A stretch of DNA of 64,000 bases from Ambrosia x helenae (taxonomy: Eukaryota; Streptophyta; Magnoliopsida; Asterales; Asteraceae): assembly GCA_030844895.1 (NCBI GenBank), contig CM061233.1, forward strand, positions 95,689,719-95,753,718. The letters are read 5' to 3'. The notes under the pieces are model-generated. The model did no database searches. It worked only from the letters and a program-made list of their open reading frames with translations, and had not been told where the DNA came from. This document shows positions 9,328 to 21,220 of the stretch, piece by piece. Position 1 is the stretch's first letter. Each line of letters opens with the position of its first letter. The position numbers and the translations under genes are program-made.

Positions 9328-12034
9328 TGTAACACCCCAACCGATGGCGGAAACATCGAGGTGTCACGTAGTGACGATTGTTCAATAGCTCATGGACTAA
9401 AATTGTAAATTTTGATATATTGATTAAGAAGTTTATTACATTGAAAGAAAAATACAAGATACAATGATTCTAAAGTGACAACTACAATGAATCCAAAAAT
9501 CTAAATAAAAATTCCAAAAGCTTAAAAGTCATCTCATAAATAATCTGAAACATGTACGAAAATAATATATGTCAATACAAAGAAATGTATTGGTGAGCAT
9601 ACCCTGTTTGAATAAATACAGTAGGAAAAATGTTTAGCAATTCATGTGCGGTACCATTTGCAATTATTAAATAAGTAATATCCGTTTAAAACCAAACCTA
9701 TGAATAATGACTAACACATGACTAACCAACTGAATAATGAATTAACAAGACAATGACCAAGATTCTCTCAACAGAGTCTCAAAGGGGTATACCATAGTAC
9801 TATTCATTGAAATGCTAGGCCGCCCAGCGGTTAATGATTTTGACAAGTCATAGACACACCAATTAACATAAAGCAAACACGCATGAGAATTGCATTTAGT
9901 AAAGGAAATAGAAACTTGATAGTAAGTACATGAGTCACCCCAGAATAGTAAAACAGTAAAAAGGGGAAAGATATACTCACAGTTTGCAAAAGCGATCAAA
10001 ATCCACTTAAGCGGTCGTGAGCTAAGTAATGGGAATTCCGAGGAATTCAACCTATAATGTGTAAGAATACTAATAAGGAAGTGTCTAAAAAGTCTAAGAT
10101 ATCTAGGGTCTAAGGCATTAGGGTTTGCTAAGTCGATTTGGGGAATTAGAGTTTTAATGATAAGTTGCGTTAATGTAAAAGTTGTATATCACAAATAATA
10201 TATGAAAGATTGTAAATGTGGTTTAGGTAATATAATTATTACCTATTGAATATTTAGATAAAAATATGTTTGAATAATTAAGACGAAATAATTTAGTTAA
10301 TTACTTTAACTACAATAATCCTTAATGTATAAATAAATAAATAATTATGTGTTTCACAATGACTTAATAAATGGTAATTAAAATTCTCAAACATAAATTT
10401 TATAATAAAAGTATTTATAAAATAGATGTTTAAATAGTGTAAATAAATAAATGTTCAATTATGTCTAATTAACATAAATAAGATTAAAAATACAAGACAT
10501 GATCCAAAAATGTTAGTTTTATAGGAAATGGATTCTTTATGATGTAAGTCAATGAAAATAATTTTCTCATAATTTGTATAAACTTATTTATATTTAAAAC
10601 TGTTTTAATAGAATTAAATCATGTTTAAATGATTAAAAATAGGAAAATTAATAAAAATAAGTGTTTTCTGAACCAATAATTTTTACTTTAGTTCATGATG
10701 ATTAGAAATAATTTATGACAAATTTTGAGATAAAAACCATTAAGAATGAATTTTTAATGAATTAAATATGATTAAAACAAATTAAATAATAAAAATTACG
10801 AAAATAAAATATTTTCCAGAAATAAAAATTATGACAATTTTCTATGAGGTGTCAAGAAGCTACTCCTAAATTTTTATAATTTTTGGAGCAAAAATAAATT
10901 TATTATGAATATTTTAAGTTTAATATATATATATATGTAAATATAAATACCACAAAAGGAAAAAAATATCAAAAAAAATAGGGACCTGCTTGCTTACAAC
11001 AAGGCTCAAACCAGGACCCTTTTGTTGCCTACCAACACACCCAACCACTAGACCAAATGAGCTTTTGTTGAAGTTAATGTAAAGAAAATATATTTAACAC
11101 TTTATGATCAAGTCATCTTCTTCCCCAATCTACTCTAAGAACCCTAACCCTAACCCCTAATCTAATCAAGCGATTTCAGCCACCTTTAAACATCGTATAT
11201 ATGGGGCTTTTACTCGGTAATGGATAATAATTAAAACGGCAAAAATGAAAGGGACTTACAAAGATGTTTACACCCGAAAACAAGGTGAACAAGGTCGGAC
11301 CTTTAAAGCAAAAAATCAGAGGATTCCGAAGCAGTTTAGGCGATGTTTTAGTGGGATTAGATGGCGTTAAAGCTTAGAAAGAAACTGAGGAGACTTATTT
11401 ATAGTGCTTAACGCGAAAAACAACGTTTTAATCTTGTTTTTAAATTCTGACGGTTACACCTTTAACCCGGATTAAAACTCGCTCATAACACGTTATAAAT
11501 TCGTTTAAATGATGGGGAAATGTTTGGTTATTGCGGAGAAATATTAAGATATCATTCGAAGGAGCTAACACACGTTAAAACGGATAATAGGTGTCGCCGG
11601 AATAAGTCACCGGATGTTGTATTCCGGTCGCCGGAATAACGAGGGAGGCGGCTGGAAGTTTTTTTTTTTTTTTTTCAAATTGTTAACTTTTCAACCTTGA
11701 CAAAATGGGTCCCTCACATATTAACCAGGTTAGATTAATTATTAACTTGGTTATCTTTTCCTTTATAAAAGCTAACTAACTTAACCAAGTTATCTAACTT
11801 AACATAAAAGTTTTTTTTTTTAACTTTTCAATTTTTTTTATAAACTTTAAATGCTCAAGATTTAATCAAAATTCGAAATGAACAATTTCTACAAATGACG
11901 CATCATTATTAGGTTACGTCTAGAATACGTATTTAAAATGTAAACACTTCTAGTTTTTTTTAAAAAAATGTAAAGTATAAGGACTAGTTTTGACAAACAG
12001 ATAAAAGATGAGGGTGACGGTGACGGTTGTCACA
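9328..12034 (-). repeat. 3' LTR of the LARD-like element
   Basis: Same sequence as 25366-28081 with scattered differences. A TATA box in element sense (TATAAATA, complement of 11396-11403) defines the promoter. A 102-codon frame at 9742-10050 recurs in the other LTR at 25778-26086 merely because the LTRs are duplicates; it has no recognisable domain. Confidence 0.88.
10976..11066 (-). repeat. tRNA-like (SINE-derived) segment inside the LTR
   Basis: The minus strand reads TTGGTCTAGTGGTTGG (A box) then CCTGGTTTGAGCC (B box); the other LTR has the better B box GGTTCGAGCC. Since both LTRs carry it, it entered before this copy transposed. Confidence 0.5.
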
Positions 12035-12053
12035 GTCTCCCCTACTTTAGAAA
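12034..12053 (-). promoter_or_regulatory. Polypurine tract of the LARD-like element
   Basis: On the minus strand TTTCTAAAGTAGGGGAGACT abuts the 3' LTR, the position of the plus-strand primer. The identical 20-mer occurs again at 12298-12317. Confidence 0.7.
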
Positions 12054-12297
12054 ATTTCGTCTCGTAATTTCTTTCAAGTGGAGGCTACTATGAAACCGAA
12101 GGCGTTGTAAAAGCCAACTAGATTTTTAAAAGAAAATTCCATCATTTATGATTCGACAAAATTTAAGATAGTTGTCTAGTACCCAAAATTAAAGTTTCAA
12201 AATTTTTGATAGTTGACCCGAGATTAAGAAATTGAGAGTTTAAATAAGAAAAATTTTGAGAATGTGTAACTGGTGAGGAAAAGGCACTGATGAAGGT

Positions 12298-12317
12298 AGT
12301 CTCCCCTACTTTAGAAA
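12298..12317 (-). promoter_or_regulatory. Second copy of the polypurine tract
   Basis: An exact duplicate of the terminal tract, 264 bp further inside the internal domain. The following sequence differs (GGTTTC versus AATTTCG), so the identity is confined to the tract. Confidence 0.5.
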
Positions 12318-13380
12318 GGTTTCTGACTAAATACTATTAGAGTATGCAGCAAGTATCCAAATAATCAAGTGTGTAAGAGTATACAAGGTTCGTGTTTTCT
12401 GTGCGGGTGGTCAAGAGAAAAACTCTAGGAAGTCGAATTAAAGCACGTGTATTGAAAATGCTAGCTATTAGTCAACGATCTAATGAAGAGGTAACTATAA
12501 TGTAATGGGTAGGTTCTTGGTCAGACTCCTAGTCCGCTCCCGCAGTATCGTTTATGCTTATATATAGGGTGTACCGCAGCTAACCCACCACACTCCGATA
12601 CTTTGGACTCGTACTGATTGTTTACCAAAAACCTAAATAGAATTACACACCACCCTCATGTACCTGTAAACCCATGATTGCGTTCCGGACCGTAATCACC
12701 GATTTACCTTACACTAAGGTGTTATGCTTTTCCATAACCTTAACATGAAATAAATGCATGCAACCAATATGTAATAGCCACTGTAATGAATAATGTTCAA
12801 TCATGACATGGTTAGAGGTCCTTCCCTTCCGGGTTTTCCCTTAACCGGTAACTTTTGTTCACATCGTTGGCTCTAAACACTCATATTGATAAACTCTGAC
12901 GTTTACACTGTTCCCCTCAGATTAAAGAAATACTCTAATCCGAGTCGTACATTGTGACACCCGGCATGTTCGGCTTAAACATAATAGTAACATCTAAGTC
13001 TACCTTAGCGAGAAACGTTTATAAACAAACTTAACTGGGTTAGTTGAGTCGGGTCAAATTAGGATTGTCCAGGGTTCAATGATCTGGAGGATCATTGGGA
13101 GTCGTTTTGGGAATACATTAGTACCGGGTTCCGTTGTTGGTGACATTACATGAACTAATTAAGTATATGTGTAGATTATGGGTCGTGTGGTGGATTGTAT
13201 ACTTATACTTGCTTAAACGATGTACAAATGATTATACGTGCCTAAACATGCTAAGTATAGACTATGGATGCATGCTTACGTGTTAAGATGTGTTAGAATG
13301 CGTTAAACACGACAAACTGGAAAAAGGTTAACATGTGTTAAAGAGTGCTGTTAACATGTGTTAAAAAGTGCTGATGACCT

Positions 13381-13540
13381 GAATGTGGAAATAGTGGGCG
13401 AATGTGGAAATGGAACTTGAGAAATGGGCGAATGTAGAAACAAAGTGGGCGAATGTGGAAAGATTCCACATTCGACCATTACAAATGGGCGAATGTGGAA
13501 AAGTTCCACATTCGACCACATAAAATGGGCGAACCTGGAC
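13381..13540. promoter_or_regulatory. Array of GGGCGAATGTGG motifs upstream of the LTR TATA box
   Basis: Five copies of GGGCGAA (four continuing TGTGG/TGTAG, one CCTGG) and two inverted copies CCACATTCGACC lie within 160 bp, ending 5 bp before TATAAATA. A second cluster is at 14321-14509. The position suggests upstream enhancer-like elements; binding factor unknown. Confidence 0.5.
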
Positions 13541-13544
13541 CTGG

Positions 13545-13552
13545 TATAAATA
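13545..13552 (+). promoter_or_regulatory. LTR TATA box
   Basis: CTGGTATAAATACCATCC, duplicated at 21813-21820 in the second LTR. Confidence 0.65.
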
Positions 13553-14320
13553 CCATCCTTAGCCATTTTTCACCATTTCACAAACCCTAAACGCCTCCAA
13601 ACACTCTCTATCAGCTATTATCATTGGGGAAGGAGTTTTTGAGCTTGTTTTTCATAACCTAACTCTCTAAATCATTACAAGTGAAAATCTAAGGTGTGTT
13701 CTTCATTCCAAATCCTTTTTAAACAATTTTAACTTGTTTTCATCTAAACCCCAAGGGTCCAGATCTGATATCAACATGTTTTATGGGTAAAAACCTTCCT
13801 AATATCTTTCTAAATAAAACCTATTCATAAACAATGAGTTTTTATGCAAACTAAACATGTGTTAATATGATATTATGCATTGTTTGATGATTACTTGTTG
13901 TATAGATGATATGATAACAACCTAGGGCTGTTATTAATGATGGGTTATGATTGAAACATGTTACCTTTGATTGTTGATGGTGTTTTGACGATTAAGGGGG
14001 TTTTAGTTAGATTTAGGGCTTGTTTTTGGATGGTTATGATAAGGTTATGATAGGGGTTTCTTGTTCATGATGATTCGAGTATGATGAGCTGATTATTGAT
14101 TGATTTCAGAAAGTTTCCTAATTGGGTAATATTTTCATGCATGATGATGTGACATCTCCATAATTACTATTTTAGGAAACTTGTAAAACGGATAGATTTT
14201 GGGGTAAAATTGGTAGGGTTTCGTAGGAATATATTAATGATGCTTGACTGCTGTAACTCATGATGTTTCGTGATGTTTTCGGATGTTTTTGGACGCGTTT
14301 TTGAGTAAACAACACAGCAG

Positions 14321-14509
14321 GGTCGAACCTGGAACACCTTCGGCCAGTCGAACGGGCGAAGGTGGATTCCAGGGGTCGAACCTGGAAGCTAAAGGGGCGA
14401 AGGTGCCATAAATGGGCGAAGGTGGGAAGAAAAGGGGCGAAGGTGGAAGTTCAAAGCCACATTCGACCTTTTAGGGACACCTTCGACCACTTACAGCCAC
14501 ATTCGACCC
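14321..14509. repeat. Second GGGCGAAGGTGG / GGTCGAACCTGG cluster in the LTR
   Basis: Four GGGCGAAGGTG copies, two GGTCGAACCTGG and three CCACATTCGACC/CACCTTCGACC copies, downstream of the TATA box. Same motif family as 13381-13540 but with G in place of T. Confidence 0.55.
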
Positions 14510-15549
14510 TACGTTAACAAAAATGAGATTTTTGATACAAACTAAGTGTTTTATGCTTGAACCTTGCGTGTATACTATGTGTACTTGATTAGTTAGGGTA
14601 ATGGGTCACCAACGGGATGTCGGGTCGGTCTAGTGTGTCGGTTGAACATTTAAACACATTTTAAAAACATACTTGGTTATGATCTGGACAATCGGGGACT
14701 AGATAATCTCATGGTTATTAGTCGGAATGCTTATGTGAACATTTTGATAGATCTCCGGTAGAGGGATTATCAAGGGCTAAACATCTTTACTTATAATTGA
14801 AGAACGCAATCTAAGGTGAGTTCACGGCCCCACTTTTACTGCTTTAACTTTTGGGGGAGAAAACATGCGCTAAACAGTTTTGGTAACATATGTCATACTA
14901 TGGTTTTAACTTTATATTGCTATACGATCTTTTGGAAAGTCCCGGGGGAAACCATGAATGTGCGGGTTTGCACAACGGGGGAAATGTGGATAGATCTATT
15001 GGGCGTGACCTGCCCCACTCGTCGGCTTGGAGGGCCGGGCGGGTGCATATTGTCTCAAACAGGAACATTATCGTGCTAAACATTACGGGCTGCTAAACAT
15101 GCTAAACATTGCTAAACGTGTCCAGTAATGGTTTCCAATCGTAGTAGTAACAAACACACGCCTAGCTAGCGTACTTGGTAACATTGATATAGTATGGACT
15201 TGGTAACACTTGGTAACTCTTTTGAACAAACCTGTGAACTCACCAGCATTATATGTTGACGTCTCTTTGGCATGTTTTTCTCAGGTCGCTAAGGTAGCAA
15301 CAATTGGATCTAGGCGCACGAGTCGGCACGGGCGTCTAGGGTTTAGAGCACGGTTTTCATTAAGCATTCGAATTATGTCTTTTGAGTTGTAAACAATTAA
15401 AGCTTCCGCTACTGTTTATGTCTTTATAACTATATCTTCTGAATATTGTGTTATGCATATAGTGTTGTTTATTGTGACCGTTGACTTGAATCCTGGTTTG
15501 TCATGCGCCTCGCGGTAAAACCCCGCAAGTGGAATTTGAGGGTGTGACA

Positions 15550-15568
15550 GATTGGTATCAGAGCCAGG
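15550..15568 (+). promoter_or_regulatory. Primer-binding site (initiator Met tRNA type)
   Basis: GATTGGTATCAGAGCCAGG directly follows the LTR end; TGGTATCAGAGCC complements the 3' end of plant initiator tRNA-Met. Confidence 0.88.
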
Positions 15569-16165
15569 TTATAGTGAACTAGGACTGCATTTAGAGTCTA
15601 GTCTATAGCCGAGTCGCACACACTAGACGGTCACATACTTGAGTCGGTTTGGAACATGTACTAACTTTGTCGGGGTGTCTTTACATCATCATCGCACTTC
15701 TCTGTTACATCATCCGTCCTCGCTCTTGGCTTTACACACTCTTATGTTCTTCTTCGGGGTTTGAAGGAGAAGAAGTTGACTCGTTGGTTTTTGCACGGCA
15801 GTGTCGTGTATTGGGGTAGTCTTGCGTACTCTCGAGGTCTGTCCAGGATTCGGACGTCTCCCTTTCGTACCCCAATAGACGCACTTGCTTACACATTATC
15901 TTGTGCACTTATGCTTGTGATAGCATGATGCTAGATGCCGACATTCGGCGACTTGAGTTCAAGCTGAGGGAAAGCTTGGAGGACCATGTAGAGCAGTTTA
16001 TCATTTCGGGTGCACACGAAATCATAAACTGAAATGCATGAGAATTCAAGTGGACTCTGAACATGGATGCATAGTCCCGGATTGGGTCTAGGCGTAACTT
16101 TTCTAGCTACTAGTGGTTGACACTAGCAGTGAATCTGAATCTCTCGATTTCTGATTTGTCAGATC
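15569..16165 (+). other. Untranslated leader of the Ty3/gypsy element
   Basis: About 600 bp between the primer site and the gag ATG, without a long frame. Confidence 0.6.
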
Positions 16166-19100
16166 ATGTCGGGCGCACGTGGTGGTGGACGTCGTGGTGG
16201 TGGTCGTGGCAGCGGTGGTCGTGGCGGTGGTCGTGGTAACATCAACATGACCCAAGCAGAGCTGAACAACTTGCTTCAACAGCAAGTGAACATAGCCTTG
16301 GCTGCTTTCCAGGCTGGGCACAATGCTATGGGTGGTAAGTTGGTTCTTACCTGCCTTGTTTCGTTCTTGGGTGTCATGTTTCCTTTGTGGTTTATCTTTG
16401 TGTCGTGTTTCAGGTGCTGCTGTCAACCCGCCTCCACCTCAGTGTTCTTACAAGAAGTTTAGGGACTGTCAGCCCCACAACTTCGCTGGAACTGAAGGGG
16501 CAGTGGGACTGCTCCGATGGTTGGAGAAGGTTGAATCTGTTTTCTTGATGTGTAACTGTCCTGTTGAGGACCGGGTCAAGTATGCCACTGCGACATTTGA
16601 GGGTCCTGCTTTGTCATGGTGGAATGCTACTACGCAGAACATGGGCTTGGGGGAAGCTCATGCTATGCTTTGGGCGGATTTTGTTCGGCTACTGAAGAGC
16701 GAGTACTGTCCCAGGGAGGAAGTGCAGAAGTTGGAACATGAATTCTGGAACTACAAGATGGTGGGGTCCGAGATTGAAGAGTATACTGTGCGACGCAATG
16801 AGCTGGCGGTGTTGTGTCCTGACATGCACACACCTGAGTACCGTAGGATTGAGCACTACATCTCTGGGTTGGTGCCGGAGATTGCTGGGTTAGTGGCTGC
16901 TGGGAACCTACCCACACTGGCTGAGGTCGTCCGTTCTGCACACAAGATGACCAACATGAAGATTTTGGAGGGTGTTTTACCTCCCAAGGGTTCGACTGTG
17001 AAGGGTTCTGAAGGCAACAAGAGGAAATGGGAGAACGTGGGTAAGAGTGCAGTGCCGGCGCCGTCTCAACCGGCCAAGAAGTTTGATGGATCTGGGTCGT
17101 CTTCAGCGCAGAAGACAGGTGGATACGTTGGGAAGCATCCCAAGTGTAACAAGTGTGGCTTTCACCATTCTGGGAATTGTGATCGGGCTCGTTGTCATCG
17201 GTGCCATCAGTTGGGGCACCATGCTAAGGATTGCAAGGTGGCGCTCACCCCAACTCAGACTCCTGCGGCTACTCCTGCTCCTGCAGCTCAGGGGACTCAG
17301 GGGAGGCAGGGGTGTTACAACTGTGGTGACACGGGACACTTCAAGCGTGATTGTCCCAAGCTGAAGCAGGGCGATAATGGGAGGGGCGGAAACGGTAACG
17401 GTAACGGGAATGGCGGCGGAGGCAGGACTGCGCGTGCTTTCGTCATTGGGTCTGCGGAGGCTAGGCAGGATCCAGACACAGTTACCGGTACGTTCCTTCT
17501 CAACAATCGCTATGTTTCTGTTTTATTTGATTCTGGTGCCGATAAGAGCTTCGTATCTGTGGATGTTAGTCAGTTGCTAGATATAATACCCACACCTTTA
17601 GAGGCTAAGTATTTGATAGAATTGGCTAACGGTAAGAACATCGAGGCGACTCATATCCTTAGGGAGTGTCACTTGGAACTGTCGGGTCTGTCATTCCCCA
17701 TTGACCTTATGCCTGTACCTCTGGGTAGTTTCGATGTCGTTGTGGGCATGGATTGGTTATCGTTGTATCGTGCAGAGATTGTTTGCTTTGACAAGGTTAT
17801 TCGGATCCCTCTCCCCGATGGAGAGATTCTTTCGGTTCATGGCGAGAAAAGCGGTGCTCCGCTGAGTATCATTTCTAGCATGAAAGCCCGTAGGTATCTT
17901 CGAAAGGGTTGTTCGGCCATTTTGGCACTTGTAAACGTTTCTACTGACGATGAGAAGAAGATCGAGGATATCCCGGTGGTTCGTGACTTTTCTGATGTGT
18001 TTCCTGGCGATTTGCCTGGTCTTCCTCCCCATCGTCAGGTTGAGTTTGGTATTGATCTCGCTCCGGGCGCAGCTCCTATTGCCCGAGCCCCGTATCGTCT
18101 TGCACCTCCTGAGATGCAAGAGTTATCCAGCCAGTTACAGGAACTCTTGGAAAAGGGTTTCATTCGACCGAGCTCGTCCCCGTGGGGAGCTCCTATTTTG
18201 TTTGTGAGGAAAAAGGATGGGAGCCTTCGTATGTGTATCGATTACCTTGAGCTGAACAAAGTGACCATCAAGAATCGTTATCCTCTTCCTCGCATTGATG
18301 ATCTCTTTGACCAGCTTCAGGGCTCCAGCTACTACTCGAAGATTGACTTGCGGTCCGGTTATCACCAGTTACGCGTCAGGGAAGCTGACATACAGAAGAC
18401 TGCTTTTCGCACTCGTTATGCCCATTTTGAGTTCTTGGTCATGCCTTTCGGTCTCACTAACGCACCGGCAGTGTTCATGGATTTGATGAACCGTGTTTGT
18501 AAGCCGTACCTTGATAAGTTCGTTATCGTGTTCATTGATGACATTCTGATTTATTCCAAGAACAAGGCGGATCATGAGGAACATCTGCGGTTGGTCTTGG
18601 AACTTTTGAGACGGGAGCAATTGTATGCTAAGTTCTCAAAGTGTGATTTTTGGTTGCGGGAAGTTCAATTCCTAGGGCATGTGGTGAATGAACTGGGAAT
18701 TCATGTCGATCCGGCTAAGATCGAAGCTATTAAAGACTGGGAAGCACCAAGGACGCCATCTGAGGTGCGGCAATTCCTGGGTCTTGCAGGTTACTATCGG
18801 CGTTTTATCGAGGGATTTTCGAAGATCGCTCAACCCCTCACTGCTCTCACCCAGAAGGACCGAAAGTTCGACTGGGGCGAACCACAGGAATCAGCATTTC
18901 AGATGCTGAAGCTTAAACTTTGTTCTGCTCCTATCTTATCCTTACCCGAGGGTACGGATGATTTTGTGGTGTACTGTGATGCTTCGATTCGGGGTCTCAG
19001 TTGCGTGTTGATGCAACGCGGGAAGGTTATCGCTTATGCTTCTCGTCAACTCAAGGTTCACGAGAAGAACTATACTACTCACGACTTGGAGCTGGGTGCA

Positions 19101-19949
19101 GTAGTCTTTGCGTTGAAAATCTGGAGACATTACTTGTACGGTACCAAGTGTGAAGTTTACACCGATCACAAGAGTCTCCAGCATATTTTCGACCAGAAGG
19201 TGTTAAACATGCGGCAGCGTCGTTGGGTTGAACTCTTGAACGATTACGACTGTGCGATTAAGTACCATCCTGGCAAGGCAAACGTTGTGGCGGATGCCTT
19301 GAGCAGGAAGGAGTCGGCGAAGCCTCGGCGTGTCCGAGCCTTGCAGCTTACCATTCATTCCTCCTTGCCTGACCGGATCCGTTCGGCTCAGGTGGATGCC
19401 TTAAAGGAGGAAAACCTTAAGGCCGAAACGATGCACAGTGCGGACAAACACCTTGAGCTTAGGTCTGATGGCCTACACTACTTCGCTGGGCGTGTTTGGG
19501 TTCCTTTACTCGGGGGATTACGGGAGCTTGTCTTGGACGAGGCTCACAAATCCCGGTATTCTATTCATCCAGGCTCCGATAAGATGTATCAGGATCTGAA
19601 GATACTTTATTGGTGGCCGAACATGAAGGCTGATATAGCCTCCTATGTGAGCAAATGCTTGACCTGTGCTAAGGTCAAGGTGGAGTATCAGAAGCCGTCT
19701 GGTCTCCTACAGCAACCTGAGATTCCAGAATGGAAGTGGGAGCGGATCACGATGGATTTCGTCACCAAACTACCGAGATCACCAAGTGGTTGCGACATGA
19801 TTTGGGTGATCGTCGACCGGTTGACGAAATCGGCACACTTCATACCTATTAAGGAAACGGATGGACTCGAGCGGTTAGCTCGACTCTACCTTAAGGGGGT
19901 GGTCTCCCGGCGGCTAGAAGTTTTTTTTTTTTTTTTTTCAAATTGTTAA
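16166..19949 (+). pseudogene. gag-pol: gag-pol polyprotein, Ty3/gypsy, with a 79-nt intron and truncated integrase
   Basis: Exon 1 (16166-16334) starts MSGARGGGRRGGGRG and ends QAGHNAMG. Exon 2 starts at 16414, giving GAAVNPPPPQCSYKKFRDCQ; the joined frame is 1234 codons. Gag (about 70-260, LSWWNATTQ region), zinc knuckles CHRCHQLGHHAKDC and CYNCGDTGHFKRDC (about 290-345), protease LFDSGADKSF (about 428), RT with FIDDILIYSK (about 762), RNase H YCDASIRG, integrase zinc domain (H-H-C-C, about 1099-1135) and first catalytic Asp MDFVTKLP (about 1169). After RLYLKGVVSR the frame runs into foreign LTR sequence ending FFFFFSNC. The second Asp, the Glu and the C-terminal domain are missing, so this copy cannot integrate by itself. 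gag through RNase H has no internal stop. Confidence 0.9.
16335..16413 (+). other. Predicted intron in gag
   Basis: GTGGTAAGTTGG donor and TGTTTCAG acceptor with a pyrimidine-rich 3' part. Removing 79 nt joins two frames that otherwise do not connect. The apparent ATG at 16323 in the downstream frame translates intron sequence. Confidence 0.75.
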
Positions 19950-21220
19950 CTTTTCAACCTTGACAAAATGGGTCCCTCACATATTAACCAGGTTAGATTA
20001 ATTATTAACTTGGTTATCTTTTCCTTTATAAAAGCTAACTAACTTAACCAAGTTATCTAACTTAACATAAAAGTTTTTTTTTTTTTAACTTTTCAATTTT
20101 TTTTATAAACTTTAAATGCTCAAGATTTAATCAAAATTCGAAATGAACAATTTCTACAAATGACGCATCATTATTAGGTTACGTGTAGAATACGTATTTA
20201 AAATGTAAACACTTCTAGTTTTTTTAAAAAAAAAATGTAAAGTATAAGGACTAGTTTTGACAAACAGATAAAAGATGAGGGTGACGGTGACGGTTGTCAC
20301 AGTCTCCCCTACTTTAGAAAATTTCGTCTCGTAATTTCTTTCAAGTGGAGGCTACTATGAAACCGAAGGCGTTGTAAAAGCCAACTAGATTTTTAAAAGA
20401 AAATTCCATCATTTATGATTCGACAAAATTTAAGATAGTTGTCTAGTACCCAAAATTAAAGTTTCAAAATTTTTGATAGTTGACCCGAGATTAAGAAATT
20501 GAGAGTTTAAATAAGAAAAATTTTGAGAATGTGTAACTGGTGAGGAAAAGGCACTGATGAAGGTAGTCTCCCCTACTTTAGAAAGGTTTCTGACTAAATA
20601 CTATTAGAGTATGCAGCAAGTATCCAAATAATCAAGTGTGTAAGAGTATACAAGGTTCGTGTTTTCTGTGCGGGTGGTCAAGAGAAAAACTCTAGGAAGT
20701 CGAATTAAAGCTCGTGTATTGAAAATGCTAGCTATTAGTCAACGATCTAATGAAGAGGTAACTATAATGTAATGGGTAGGTTCTTGGTCAGACTCCTAGT
20801 CCGCTCCCGCAGTATCGTTTATGCTTATATATAGGGTGTACCGCAGCTAACCCACCACACTCCCGATACTTTGGACTCGTACTGATTGTTTACCAAAAAC
20901 CTAAATAGAATTACACACCACCCTCATGTACCTGTAAACCCATGATTGCGTTCCGGACCGTAATCACCGATTTACCTTACACTAAGGTGTTATGCTTTTC
21001 CATAACCTTAACATGAAATAAATGCATGCAACCAATATGTAATAGCCACTGTAATGAATAATGTTCAATCATGACATGGTTAGAGGTCCTTCCCTTCCGG
21101 GTTTTCCCTTAACCGGTAACTTTTGTTCACATCGTTGGCTCTAAACACTCATATTGATAAACTCTGACGTTTACACTGTTCCCCTCAGATTAAAGAAATA
21201 CTCTAATCCGAGTCGTACAT
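19909..21220 (-). repeat. Duplicated LARD segment fused to Ty3 pol
   Basis: Matches 11647-12952 almost base for base: LTR end from GGCGGCTRGAAG plus T-run, polypurine tract at 20301, second tract copy at 20565, and flank up to the TACAT insertion site. The junction lies within GGCGGCT, shared by the pol sequence and the LARD LTR. The segment ends directly at the second Ty3 LTR. Confidence 0.88.

Larger units (their letters stand above)
12953..15549 (+). repeat. 5' LTR of the Ty3/gypsy element (2597 bp)
   Basis: TGTGACACCCGG...GGGTGTGACA. A TATA box TATAAATA is at 13545-13552. Compared with 21221-23782 it has 35 extra bp near 15175-15215 between repeats of CTTGGTAAC; the other copy probably lost them by slippage. 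Confidence 0.92.

Noticed and set aside
9742..10050. 102-codon frame repeated at 25778-26086
   Set aside because: The repetition follows from the LTR duplication; there is no domain, and the frame sits within promoter-bearing LTR sequence.
11137..11160. CCCTAACCCTAACCCC, telomere-like repeat
   Set aside because: Only two to three units, present in both LARD LTRs (again near 27208). It is part of the LTR, not an interstitial telomere.
13381..13540. Regularly repeated motif that could suggest a CRISPR-like array
   Set aside because: Motif is 12 bp, in both orientations, unevenly spaced, in a plant LTR.
13351..13566. 71-codon frame with PHSP repeats, also at 21619-21834
   Set aside because: Translation of the GGGCGAATGTGG motif array in the Ty3 LTR.
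15550..15568. tRNA-Met gene fragment
   Set aside because: Only the 3'-complementary stretch is present next to an LTR, which is a primer-binding site.
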